Shown piece by piece: positions 50,235-62,712 of a DNA stretch of 64,000 nucleotides. The stretch's first letter is position 1, and the number at the start of each line of letters is the position of its first letter. This DNA comes from Amaranthus tricolor (Eukaryota > Streptophyta > Magnoliopsida > Caryophyllales > Amaranthaceae). Location of the stretch: assembly GCF_026212465.1 (NCBI RefSeq), contig NC_080050.1:5240084-5304083 (forward strand), written 5' to 3'. The translations under genes were made by a program, and so were the position numbers. Below the pieces are notes generated by a model. The model was not told the origin of the DNA and made no database searches. It saw nothing but the letters and a program-made list of their open reading frames with translations.

Positions 50235-52931
50235 GTTTCGTGCAAAACAAACCAAGTTTGAGCTACTTTTTGCGCAAAAGTGGAAAAAACGCTTAAAAAA
50301 ACCTTTAAAATAGCAACTTCACACATAATTTCTAGCATATGACTATGCTTTTCAATTCTAACAACTTCAACACAATAATATATACCAAATAGTGTTGTGT
50401 GCCAAGTTTCGTGCAAAACAAACCAAGTTTGAGCTACTTTATGCGCAAAAGTGGCAAAAACGCTTAAAAACTCTTAAAATCGCAACTTAACACGTAATTT
50501 CTAGCATATGACTATGATTTTCAATTCTAACCACTTCAATACAATAATATATAAAAAATAGTGTTGTGTGACAAGTTTCGTGCAAAACAAACCAAGTTTG
50601 AACTACTTTATGCGCAAAAGTGGCAAAAACGCTTAAAAACCCTTAAAATCGCAACATAACACGTAATTTCTAGCATATGACTAATTTCAATTCTAACCCA
50701 TTCAACACAATAATATATACCAAATAGTGTTGTGTGCCAAGTTTCGTGCAAAACAAACCAAGTTTGAGCTACTTTAAGCGCAAAAGTTGAAAAAACGCTT
50801 AAAAACCCTTATAATCGCAACTTAACACGTAATTTCTAGCATATGACTATAATTTTCAATTCTAACCACTTCAACGAAATTATATTTACCAAATAGTGTT
50901 GTGTGCAATGTTTCGTGCAAAACAAACCAAGTTTGAGCTACTTTTTGCGCAAAAGTGGAAAAAACGCTTAAAAAAACCTTTAAAATAGCAACTTCACACA
51001 TAATTTCTAGCATATGACTATGCTTTTCAATTCTAACAACTTCAACACAATAATATATACCAAATAGTGTTGTGTGCCAAGTTTCGTGCAAAACAAACCA
51101 AGTTTGAGCCACTTTATGCGCAAAAGTGGCAAAAACGCTTAAAAACCCTTAAAATCGCAACTTAACACGTAATTTCTAGCATGTGACATGATTTTCAATT
51201 CTAACCACTTCAATACAATAATATAAAAAATAGTGTTGTGTGACAAGTTTCGTGCAAAACAAACCAAGTTTGAACTACTTTATGCGCAAAAGTGGCAAAA
51301 AGGCTTAAAAACCCTTAAAATCGCAACATAACACGTAATTTCTAGCATATGACTAATTTCAATTCTAACCCATTCAACACAATAATATATACCAAATAGT
51401 GTTGTGTGCCAAGTTTCGTGCAAAGCAAACCCAGTTTTAGCTACTTTAAGCGCAAAAGTTGAAAAAACGCTTAAAAAACCCTTATAATCACAACTTAACA
51501 CGTAATTTCTAGCATATGACTATAATTTTCAATTCTAACCACTTCAACGAAATTATATTTACCAAATAGTGTTGTGTGCAATGTTTCGTGCAAAACAAAC
51601 CAAGTTTGAGCTACTTTTTGCGCAAAAGTGGAAAAAACGCTTAAAAAAACCTTTAAAATAGCAACTTCACACATAATTTCTAGCATATGACTATGCTTTT
51701 CAATTCTAACAACTTCAACACAATAATATATACCAAATAGTGTTGTGTGCCAAGTTTCGTGCAAAACAAACCAAGTTTGAGCTACTTTATGCGCAAATGT
51801 GGCAAAAACGCTTAAAAACTCTTAAAATCGCAACTTAACACGTAATTTCTAGCATATGACTATGATTTTCAATTCTAACCACTTCAATACAATAATAGAT
51901 AAAAAATAGTGTTGTGTGACTAGTTTCGTGCAAAACAAACCAAGTTTGAACTACTTTATGCGCAAAAGTGGCAAAAACGCTTAAAAACCCTTAAAATCGC
52001 AACATAACACGTAATTTCTAGCATATGACTATAATTTTCAATTCTAACCACTTCAACGAAATTATATTTACCAAATAGTGTTGTGTGCAATGTTTCGTGC
52101 AAAACAAACCAAGTTTGAGCTACTTTTTGCGCAAAAGTGGAAAAAACGCTTAAAAAAACCTTTAAAATAGCAACTTCACACATAATTTCTAGCATATGAC
52201 TATGATTTTCAAATCTAACCACTTCAATACAATAATATATAAAAAGTAGTGTTGTGTGACAAGTTTCGTGCAAAACAAACCAAGTTTGAACTACTTTATG
52301 CGCAAAAGTGGCAAAAACGCTTAAAAACCCTTAAAATCGCAACTTAACACGTAATTTCTAGCATGTGACATGATTTTCAATTCTAACCACTTCAATACAA
52401 TAATATAAAAAATAGTGTTGTGTGACAAGTTTCGTGCAAAACAAACCAAGTTTGAACTACTTTATGCGCAAAAGTGGCAAAAACGCTTAAAAACCCTTAA
52501 AATCGCAACTTAACACGTAATTTCTAGCATGTGACATGATTTTCAATTCTAACCACTTCAATACAATAATATATAAAAAATAGTGTTGTGTGACAAGTTT
52601 CGTGCAAAACAAACCAAGTTTGAACTACTTTATGCGCAAAAGTGGCAAAAACGCTTAAAAACCCTTAAAATCGCAACATAACACGTAATTTCTAGCATAT
52701 GACTAATTTCAATTCTAACCCATTCAACACAATAATATATACCAAATAGTGTTGTGTGCCAAGTTTCATGCAAAACAAACCAAGTTTGAGCTACTTTAAG
52801 CGCAAAAGTTGAAAAAACGCTTAAAAACCCTTATAATCGCAACTTAACACGTAATTTCTAGCATATGACTATAATTTTCAATTCTAACCACTTCAACGAA
52901 ATTATATTTACCAAATAGTGTTGTGTGCAAT
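50235..52931 (-). repeat. Short-HOR run: 4-4-3-5 monomers
   Basis: Blocks at 50235, 50910, 51583 and 52092, giving 675, 673, 509 and 840 bp. In the 3-mer at 51583 the last monomer is a gamma/delta fusion: gamma sequence up to GCATATGACT (near 52030), then delta sequence ATAATTTTC. Two-base losses (AATATAAAAAATAG) occur near 51225 and 52403. Confidence 0.87.
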
Positions 52932-54281
52932 GTTTCGTGCAAAACAAACCAAGTTTGAGCTACTTTTTGCGCAAAAGTGGAAAAAACGCTTAAAAAAACC
53001 TTTAAAATAGCAACTTCACACATAATTTCTAGCATATGACTATGATTTTCATTTCTAACCACTTCAATACAATAATATATAAAAAGTAGTGTTGTGTGAC
53101 AAGTTTCGTGCAAAACAAACCAAGTTTGAACTACTTTATGCGCAAAAGTGGCAAAAACGCTTAAAAACCCTTAAAATCGCAACTTAACACGTAATTTCTA
53201 GCATGTGACATGATTTTCAATTCTAACCACTTCAATACAATAATATATAAAAAATAGTGTTGTGTGACAAGTTTCGTGCAAAACAAACCAAGTTTGAACT
53301 ACTTTATGCGCAAAAGTGGCAAAAACGCTTAAAAACCCTTAAAATCGCAACATAACACGTAATTTCTAGCATATGACTAATTTCAATTCTAACCCATTCA
53401 ACACAATAATATATACCAAATAGTGTTGTGTGCCAAGTTTCGTGCAAAACAAACCCAGTTTTAGCTACTTTAAGCGCAAAAGTTGAAAAAACGCTTAAAA
53501 ACCCTTATAATCACAACTTAACACGTAATTTCTAGCATATGACTATAATTTTCAATTCTAACCACTTCAACGAAATTATATTTACCAAATAGTGTTGTGT
53601 GCAATGTTTCGTGCAAAACAAATCAAGTTTGAGCTACTTTTTGCGCAAAAGTGGAAAAAACGCTTAAAAAAACCTTTAAAATAGCAACTTCACACATAAT
53701 TTCTAGCATATGACTATGCTTTTCAATTCTAACAACTTCAACACAATAATATATACCAAATAGTGTTGTGTGCCAAGTTTCGTGCAAAACAAACCAAGTT
53801 TGAGCTACTTTATGCGCAAAAGTGGCAAAAACGCTTAAAAACTCTTAAAATCGCAACTTAACACGTAATTTCTAGCATATGACTATGATTTTCAATTCTA
53901 ACCACTTCAATACAATAATATATAAAAAATAGTGTTGTGTGACAAGTTTCGTGCAAAACAAACCAAGTTTGAACTACTTTATGCGCAAAAGTGGCAAAAA
54001 CGCTTAAAAACCCTTAAAATCGCAACATAACACGTAATTTCTAGCATATGACTAATTTCAATTCTAACCCATTCAACACAATAATATATACCAAATAGTG
54101 TTGTGTGCCAAGTTTCGTGCAAAACAAACCAAGTTTGAGCTACTTTAAGCGCAAAAGTTGAAAAAAACGCTTAAAAACCCTTATAATCGCAACTTAACAC
54201 GTAATTTCTAGCATATGACTATAATTTTCAATTCTAACCACTTCAACGAAATTATATTTACCAAATAGTGTTGTGTGCAAT
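52932..54281 (-). repeat. 4-mer pair, source or copy of 59678-61026
   Basis: Two 4-mers opening at 52932 and 53606. The second has the private alpha variant AACAAATCAAGTTTG at about 53617. The same pair with the same private variant lies 6746 bases on, at 59678 and 60352. Confidence 0.88.
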
Positions 54282-57200
54282 GTTTCGTGCAAAACAAACC
54301 AAGTTTGAGCTACTTTTTGCGCAAAAGTGGAAAAAACGCTTAAAAAAACCTTTAAAATAGCAACTTCACACATAATTTCTAGCATATGACTATGAATTTC
54401 AAGTCTAACCCATTCAACACAATAATATATACCAAATAGAGTTGTGTGCCAAGTTTCGTGCAAAACAAACCAAGTTTGAACTACTTTATGCGCAAAAGTG
54501 GCAAAAACGCTTAAAAACCCTTAAAATCGCAACATAACACGTAATTTCTAGCATATGACTAATTTCAATTCTAACCCATTCAACCCAATAATATATACCA
54601 AATAGTGTTGTGTGCCAAGTTTCGTGCAAAACAAACCAAGTTTGAGCTACTTTAAGCGCAAAAGTTGAAAAAACGCTTAAAAACCCTTATAATCGCAACT
54701 TAACACGTAATTTCTAGCATATGACTATAATTTTCAATTCTAACCACTTCAACGAAATTATATTTACCAAATAGTGTTGTGTGCAATGTTTCGTGCAAAA
54801 CAAACCAAGTTTGAGCTACTTTTTGCGCAAAAGTGGAAAAAACGCTTAAAAAAACCTTTAAAATAGCAACTTCACACATAATTTCTAGCATATGACTATG
54901 ATTTTCAAATCTAACCACTTCAATACAATAATATATAAAAAGTAGTGTTGTGTGACAAGTTTCGTGCAAAACAAACCAAGTTTGAACTACTTTATGCGCA
55001 AAAGTGGCAAAAACGCTTAAAAACCCTTATAATCGCAACTTAACACGTAATTTCTAGCATATGACTATGATTTTCAATTCTAACCACTTCAATACAATAA
55101 TATATAAAAAATAGTGTTGTGTGACAAGTTCCGTGCAAAACAAACCAAGTTTGAACTACTTTATGCGCAAAAGTGGCAAAAACGCTTAAAAACCCTTAAA
55201 ATCGCAACATAACACGTAATTTCTAGCATATGACTAATTTCAATTCTAACCCATTCAACACAATAATATATACCAAATAGTGTTGTGTGCCAAGTTTCGT
55301 GCAAAACAAACCCAGTTTTAGCTACTTTAAGCGCAAAAGTTGAAAAAACGCTTAAAAACCCTTATAATCACAACTTAACACGTAATTTCTAGCATATGAC
55401 TATAATTTTCAATTCTAACCACTTCAACGAAATTATATTTACCAAATAGTGTTGTGTGCAATGTTTCGTGCAAAACAAACCAAGTTTGAGCTACTTTTTG
55501 CGCAAAAGTGGAAAAAACGCTTAAAAAAACCTTTAAAATAGCAACTTCACACATAATTTCTAGCATATGACTATGCTTTTCAATTCTAACAACTTCAACA
55601 CAATAATATATACCAAATAGTGTTGTGTGCCAAGTTTCGTGCAAAACAAACCAAGTTTGAGCTACTTTATGCGCAAAAGTGGCAAAAACGCTTAAAAACT
55701 CTTAAAATCGCAACTTAACACGTAATTTCTAGCATATGACTATGATTTTCAATTCTAACCACTTCAATACAATAATATATAAAAAATAGTGTTGTGTGAC
55801 AAGTTTCGTGCAAAACAAACCAAGTTTGAACTACTTTATGCGCAAAAGTGGCAAAAACGCTTAAAACCCTTAAAATCGCAACATAACACGTAATTTCTAG
55901 CATATGACTAATTTCAATTCTAACCCATTCAACACAATAATATATACCAAATAGTGTTGTGTGCCAAGTTTCGTGCAAAACAAACCAAGTTTGAGCTACT
56001 TTAAGCGCAAAAGTTGAAAAAACGCTTAAAAACCCTTATAATCGCAACTTAACACGTAATTTCTAGCATATGACTATAATTTTCAATTCTAACCACTTCA
56101 ACGAAATTATATTTACCAAATAGTGTTGTGTGCAATGTTTCGTGCAAAACAAACCAAGTTTGAGCTACTTTTTGCGCAAAAGTGGAAAAAACGCTTAAAA
56201 AAACCTTTAAAATAGCAACTTCACACATAATTTCTAGCATATGACTATGCTTTTCAATTCTAACAACTTCAACACAATAATATATACCAAATAGTGTTGT
56301 GTGCCAAGTTTCGTGCAAAACAAACCAAGTTTGAGCCACTTTATGCGCAAAAGTGGCAAAAACGCTTAAAAACTCTTAAAATCGCAACTTAACACGTAAT
56401 TTCTAGCATGTGACATGATTTTCAATTCTAACCACTTCAATACAATAATATATAAAAAGTAGTGTTGTGTGACAAGTTTCGTGCAAAACAAACCAAGTTT
56501 GAACTACTTTATGCGCAAAAGTGGCAAAAACGCTTAAAAACCCTTAAAATCGCAACTTAACACGTAATTTCTAGCATGTGACATGATTTTCAATTCTAAC
56601 CACTTCAATACAATAATATATAAAAAATAGTGTTGTGTGACAAGTTTCGTGCAAAACAAACCAAGTTTGAACTACTTTATGCGCAAAAGTGGCAAAAACG
56701 CTTAAAAACCCTTAAAATCGCAACATAACACGTAATTTCTAGCATATGACTAATTTCAATTCTAACCCATTCAACACAATAATATATACCAAATAGTGTT
56801 GTGTGCCAAGTTTCATGCAAAACAAACCAAGTTTGAGCTACTTTAAGCGCAAAAGTTGAAAAAACGCTTAAAAACCCTTATAATCGCAACTTAACACGTA
56901 ATTTCTAGCATATGACTATAATTTTCAATTCTAACCACTTCAACGAAATTATATTTACCAAATAGTGTTGTGTGCAATGTTTCGTGCAAAACAAACCAAG
57001 TTTGAGCTACTTTTTGCGCAAAAGTGGAAAAAACGCTTAAAAAAACCTTTAAAATAGCAACTTCACACATAATTTCTAGCATATGACTATGATTTTCATT
57101 TCTAACCACTTCAATACAATAATATATAAAAAGTAGTGTTGTGTGACAAGTTTCGTGCAAAACAAACCAAGTTTGAACTACTTTATGCGCAAAAGTGGCA

Positions 57201-58327
57201 AAAACGCTTAAAAACCCTTAAAATCGCAACTTAACACGTAATTTCTAGCATGTGACATGATTTTCAATTCTAACCACTTCAATACAATAATATATAAAAA
57301 ATAGTGTTGTGTGACAAGTTTCGTGCAAAACAAACCAAGTTTGAACTACTTTATGCGCAAAAGTGGCAAAAACGCTTAAAAACCCTTAAAATCGCAACAT
57401 AACACGTAATTTCTAGCATATGACTAATTTCAATTCTAACCCATTCAACACAATAATATATACCAAATAGTGTTGTGTGCCAAGTTTCATGCAAAACAAA
57501 CCAAGTTTGAGCTACTTTAAGCGCAAAAGTTGAAAAAACGCTTAAAAACCCTTATAATCGCAACTTAACACGTAATTTCTAGCATATGACTATAATTTTC
57601 AATTCTAACCACTTCAACGAAATTATATTTACCAAATAGTGTTGTGTGCAATGTTTCGTGCAAAACAAACCAAGTTTGAGCTACTTTTTGCGCAAAAGTG
57701 GAAAAAACGCTTAAAAAAACCTTTAAAATAGCAACTTCACACATAATTTCTAGCATATGACTATGCTTTTCAATTCTAACAACTTCAACACAATAATATA
57801 TACCAAATAGTGTTGTGTGCCAAGTTTCGTGCAAAACAAACCAAGTTTGAGCTACTTTATGCGCAAAAGTGGCAAAAACGCTTAAAAACTCTTAAAATCG
57901 CAACTTAACACGTAATTTCTAGCATATGACTATGATTTTCAATTCTAACCACTTCAATACAATAATATATAAAAAATAGTGTTGTGTGACAAGTTTCGTG
58001 CAAAACAAACCAAGTTTGAACTACTTTATGCGCAAAAGTGGCAAAAACGCTTAAAAACCCTTAAAATCGCAACATAACACGTAATTTCTAGCATATGACT
58101 AATTTCAATTCTAACCCATTCAACACAATAATATATACCAAATAGTGTTGTGTGCCAAGTTTCGTGCAAAACAAACCAAGTTTGAGCTACTTTAAGCGCA
58201 AAAGTTGAAAAAACGCTTAAAAACCCTTATAATCGCAACTTAACACGTAATTTCTAGCATATGACTATAATTTTCAATTCTAACCACTTCAACGAAATTA
58301 TATTTACCAAATAGTGTTGTGTGCAAT
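54282..58327 (-). repeat. Short-HOR run: 3-4-4-5-4-4 monomers
   Basis: Blocks at 54282, 54788, 55463, 56137, 56979 and 57653, giving 506, 675, 674, 842, 674 and 675 bp. Private marks are CAACCCAATAAT at 54581, TTTTCAAATCTAACC near 54904 and GACAAGTTCCGTGC near 55123. All three recur about 4046 bases on. Confidence 0.88.
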
Positions 58328-59677
58328 GTTTCGTGCAAAACAAACCAAGTTTGAGCTACTTTTTGCGCAAAAGTGGAAAAAACGCTTAAAAAAACCTTTA
58401 AAATAGCAACTTCACACATAATTTCTAGCATATGACTATGAATTTCAAGTCTAACCCATTCAACACAATAATATATACCAAATAGAGTTGTGTGCCAAGT
58501 TTCGTGCAAAACAAACCAAGTTTGAACTACTTTATGCGCAAAAGTGGCAAAAACGCTTAAAAACCCTTAAAATCGCAACATAACACGTAATTTCTAGCAT
58601 ATGACTAATTTCAATTCTAACCCATTCAACCCAATAATATATACCAAATAGTGTTGTGTGCAATGTTTCGTGCAAAACAAACCAAGTTTGAGCTACTTTA
58701 AGCGCAAAAGTTGAAAAAACGCTTAAAAACCCTTATAATCGCAACTTAACACGTAATTTCTAGCATATGACTATAATTTTCAATTCTAACCACTTCAACG
58801 AAATTATATTTACCAAATAGTGTTGTGTGCAATGTTTCGTGCAAAACAAACCAAGTTTGAGCTACTTTTTGCGCAAAAGTGGAAAAAACGCTTAAAAAAA
58901 CCTTTAAAATAGCAACTTCACACATAATTTCTAGCATATGACTATGATTTTCAAATCTAACCACTTCAATACAATAATATATAAAAAGTAGTGTTGTGTG
59001 ACAAGTTTCGTGCAAAACAAACCAAGTTTGAACTACTTTATGCGCAAAAGTGGCAAAAACGCTTAAAAACCCTTATAATCGCAACTTAACACGTAATTTC
59101 TAGCATATGACTATGATTTTCAATTCTAACCACTTCAATACAATAATATATAAAAAATAGTGTTGTGTGACAAGTTCCGTGCAAAACAAACCAAGTTTGA
59201 ACTACTTTATGCGCAAAAGTGGCAAAAACGCTTAAAAACCCTTAAAATCGCAACTTAACACGTAATTTCTAGCATGTGACATGATTTTCAATTCTAACCA
59301 CTTCAATACAATAATATATAAAAAATAGTGTTGTGTGACAAGTTTCGTGCAAAACAAACCAAGTTTGAACTACTTTATGCGCAAAAGTGGCAAAAACGCT
59401 TAAAAACCCTTAAAATCGCAACATAACACGTAATTTCTAGCATATGACTAATTTCAATTCTAACCCATTCAACACAATAATATATACCAAATAGTGTTGT
59501 GTGCCAAGTTTCATGCAAAACAAACCAAGTTTGAGCTACTTTAAGCGCAAAAGTTGAAAAAAACGCTTAAAAACCCTTATAATCGCAACTTAACACGTAA
59601 TTTCTGGCATATGACTATAATTTTCAATTCTAACCACTTCAACGAAATTATATTTACCAAATAGTGTTGTGTGCAAT
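58328..59677 (-). repeat. 3-mer and mosaic 5-mer
   Basis: The 3-mer at 58328-58833 and the first part of the 5-mer at 58834-59677 match 54282 to about 55190 at an offset of 4046. After about 59175-59250 the sequence matches 52.5 kb onward at an offset of 6745-6746 instead. The delta of the 3-mer has an alpha-type GCAATG just before its anchor at 58665, a short patch not present at 54.6 kb. Confidence 0.88.
59175..59250 (-). other. Recombination breakpoint interval
   Basis: To the left lies GACAAGTTCCGTGC (59167-59180), shared with about 55127. To the right lies CAACTTAACACG leading to GCATGTGACATG (59250-59284), shared with about 52506 and not with 55195, which has CAACATAACACG. The intervening bases are common to both parents. 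The join is in register within a monomer. Confidence 0.82.
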
Positions 59678-61026
59678 GTTTCGTGCAAAACAAACCAAGT
59701 TTGAGCTACTTTTTGCGCAAAAGTGGAAAAAACGCTTAAAAAAACCTTTAAAATAGCAACTTCACACATAATTTCTAGCATATGACTATGATTTTCATTT
59801 CTAACCACTTCAATACAATAATATATAAAAAGTAGTGTTGTGTGACAAGTTTCGTGCAAAACAAACCAAGTTTGAACTACTTTATGCGCAAAAGTGGCAA
59901 AAACGCTTAAAAACCCTTAAAATCGCAACTTAACACGTAATTTCTAGCATGTGACATGATTTTCAATTCTAACCACTTCAATACAATAATATATAAAAAA
60001 TAGTGTTGTGTGACAAGTTTCGTGCAAAACAAACCAAGTTTGAACTACTTTATGCGCAAAAGTGGCAAAAACGCTTAAAAACCCTTAAAATCGCAACATA
60101 ACACGTAATTTCTAGCATATGACTAATTTCAATTCTAACCCATTCAACACAATAATATATACCAAATAGTGTTGTGTGCCAAGTTTCGTGCAAAACAAAC
60201 CCAGTTTTAGCTACTTTAAGCGCAAAAGTTGAAAAAACGCTTAAAAACCCTTATAATCACAACTTAACACGTAATTTCTAGCATATGACTATAATTTTCA
60301 ATTCTAACCACTTCAACGAAATTATATTTACCAAATAGTGTTGTGTGCAATGTTTCGTGCAAAACAAATCAAGTTTGAGCTACTTTTTGCGCAAAAGTGG
60401 AAAAAACGCTTAAAAAAACCTTTAAAATAGCAACTTCACACATAATTTCTAGCATATGACTATGCTTTTCAATTCTAACAACTTCAACACAATAATATAT
60501 ACCAAATAGTGTTGTGTGCCAAGTTTCGTGCAAAACAAACCAAGTTTGAGCTACTTTATGCGCAAAAGTGGCAAAAACGCTTAAAAACTCTTAAAATCGC
60601 AACTTAACACGTAATTTCTAGCATATGACTATGATTTTCAATTCTAACCACTTCAATACAATAATATATAAAAAATAGTGTTGTGTGACAAGTTTCGTGC
60701 AAAACAAACCAAGTTTGAACTACTTTATGCGCAAAAGTGGCAAAAACGCTTAAAAACCCTTAAAATCGCAACATAACACGTAATTTCTAGCATATGACTA
60801 ATTTCAATTCTAACCCATTCAACACAATAATATATACCAAATAGTGTTGTGTGCCAAGTTTCGTGCAAAACAAACCAAGTTTGAGCTACTTTAAGCGCAA
60901 AAGTTGAAAAAACGCTTAAAAACCCTTATAATCGCAACTTAACACGTAATTTCTAGCATATGACTATAATTTTCAATTCTAACCATTTCAACGAAATTAT
61001 ATTTACCAAATAGTGTTGTGTGCAAT
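59678..61026 (-). repeat. 4-mer pair, copy of 52932-54281
   Basis: Two 4-mers opening at 59678 and 60352, 674 and 675 bp. AACAAATCAAG recurs near 60363, matching 53617. The delta just before 59678 has TTCTGGCATATG near 59604, a private change absent from the other copy. Confidence 0.88.
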
Positions 61027-61869
61027 GTTTCGTGCAAAACAAACCAAGTTTGAGCTACTTTTTGCGCAAAAGTGGAAAAAACGCTTAAAAAAACCTTTAA
61101 AATAGCAACTTCACACATAATTTCTAGCATATGACTATGAATTTCAAGTCTAACCCATTCAACACAATAATATATACCAAATAGAGTTGTGTGCCAAGTT
61201 TCGTGCAAAACAAACCAAGTTTGAGCTACTTCATGCCCAAAAGTGGCAAAAACGCTTAAAAGCTCTTAAAATCGCAACTTAACACGTAATTTCAAGCATA
61301 TGACTATGATTTTCAATTCTAACCACTACAATACAATAATATATAAAAAGTAGTGTTGTGTGACAAGTTTCGTGCAAAACAAACCAAGTTTGAACTACTT
61401 TATGCGCAAAAGTGGCAAAAACGCTTAAAAACCCTTAAAATCGCAACTTAACACGTAATTTCAAGCATGTGACATGATTTTCAATTCTAACCACTTCAAT
61501 ACAATAATATATAAAAAATAGTGTTGTGTGACAAGTTTCGTGCAAAACAAACCAAGTTTGAACTACTTTATGCACAAAAGTGGCAAAAACGCTTAAAAAC
61601 CCTTAAAATCGCAACATAACACGTAATTTCTAGCATATGACTAATTTCAATTCTAACCCATTCAACACAATAATATATACCAAATAGTGTTGTGTGCCAA
61701 GTTTCGTGCAAAACAAACCAAGTTTGAGCTACTTTAAGCGCAAAAGTTGAAAAAACGCTTAAAAACCCTTATAATCGCAACTTAACACGTAATTTCTAGC
61801 ATATGACTATAATTTTCAATTCTAACCACTTCAACGAAATTATATTTACCAAATAGTGTTGTGTGCAAT
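61027..61869 (-). repeat. 5-mer HOR, tandem copy 1
   Basis: 843 bp. Private marks: CTTCATGCCC near 61230, TTTCAAGCATATG near 61291, CACTACAATAC near 61325 and TTTCAAGCATGTG near 61461. The delta end just before it has ACCATTTCAACG near 60984, not shared by copy 2. Confidence 0.9.
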
Positions 61870-62712
61870 GTTTCGTGCAAAACAAACCAAGTTTGAGCTA
61901 CTTTTTGCGCAAAAGTGGAAAAAACGCTTAAAAAAACCTTTAAAATAGCAACTTCACACATAATTTCTAGCATATGACTATGAATTTCAAGTCTAACCCA
62001 TTCAACACAATAATATATACCAAATAGAGTTGTGTGCCAAGTTTCGTGCAAAACAAACCAAGTTTGAGCTACTTCATGCCCAAAAGTGGCAAAAACGCTT
62101 AAAAGCTCTTAAAATCGCAACTTAACACGTAATTTCAAGCATATGACTATGATTTTCAATTCTAACCACTACAATACAATAATATATAAAAAGTAGTGTT
62201 GTGTGACAAGTTTCGTGCAAAACAAACCAAGTTTGAACTACTTTATGCGCAAAAGTGGCAAAAACGCTTAAAAACCCTTAAAATCGCAACTTAACACGTA
62301 ATTTCAAGCATGTGACATGATTTTCAATTCTAACCACTTCAATACAATAATATATAAAAAATAGTGTTGTGTGACAAGTTTCGTGCAAAACAAACCAAGT
62401 TTGAACTACTTTATGCGCAAAAGTGGCAAAAACGCTTAAAAACCCTTAAAATCGCAACATAACACGTAATTTCTAGCATATGACTAATTTCAATTCTAAC
62501 CCATTCAACACAATAATATATACCAAATAGTGTTGTGTGCCAAGTTTCGTGCAAAACAAACCAAGTTTGAGCTACTTTAAGCGCAAAAGTTGAAAAAACG
62601 CTTAAAAACCCTTATAATCGCAACTTAACACGTAATTTGTAGCATATGACTATAATTTTCAATTCTAACCACTTCAACGAAATTATATTTACCAAATAGT
62701 GTTGTGTGCAAT
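61870..62712 (-). repeat. 5-mer HOR, tandem copy 2
   Basis: 843 bp, directly after copy 1 and carrying all of its private marks at an offset of exactly 843. Copy 1 alone has TTATGCACAAAAG near 61570. This is the clearest recent tandem duplication of a whole HOR in the right array. Confidence 0.9.

Noticed and set aside
51956..52273. 105-codon open frame, - strand
   Set aside because: It is created by the gamma/delta fusion and alpha stop loss. The same sequence is closed by stops in sister blocks.
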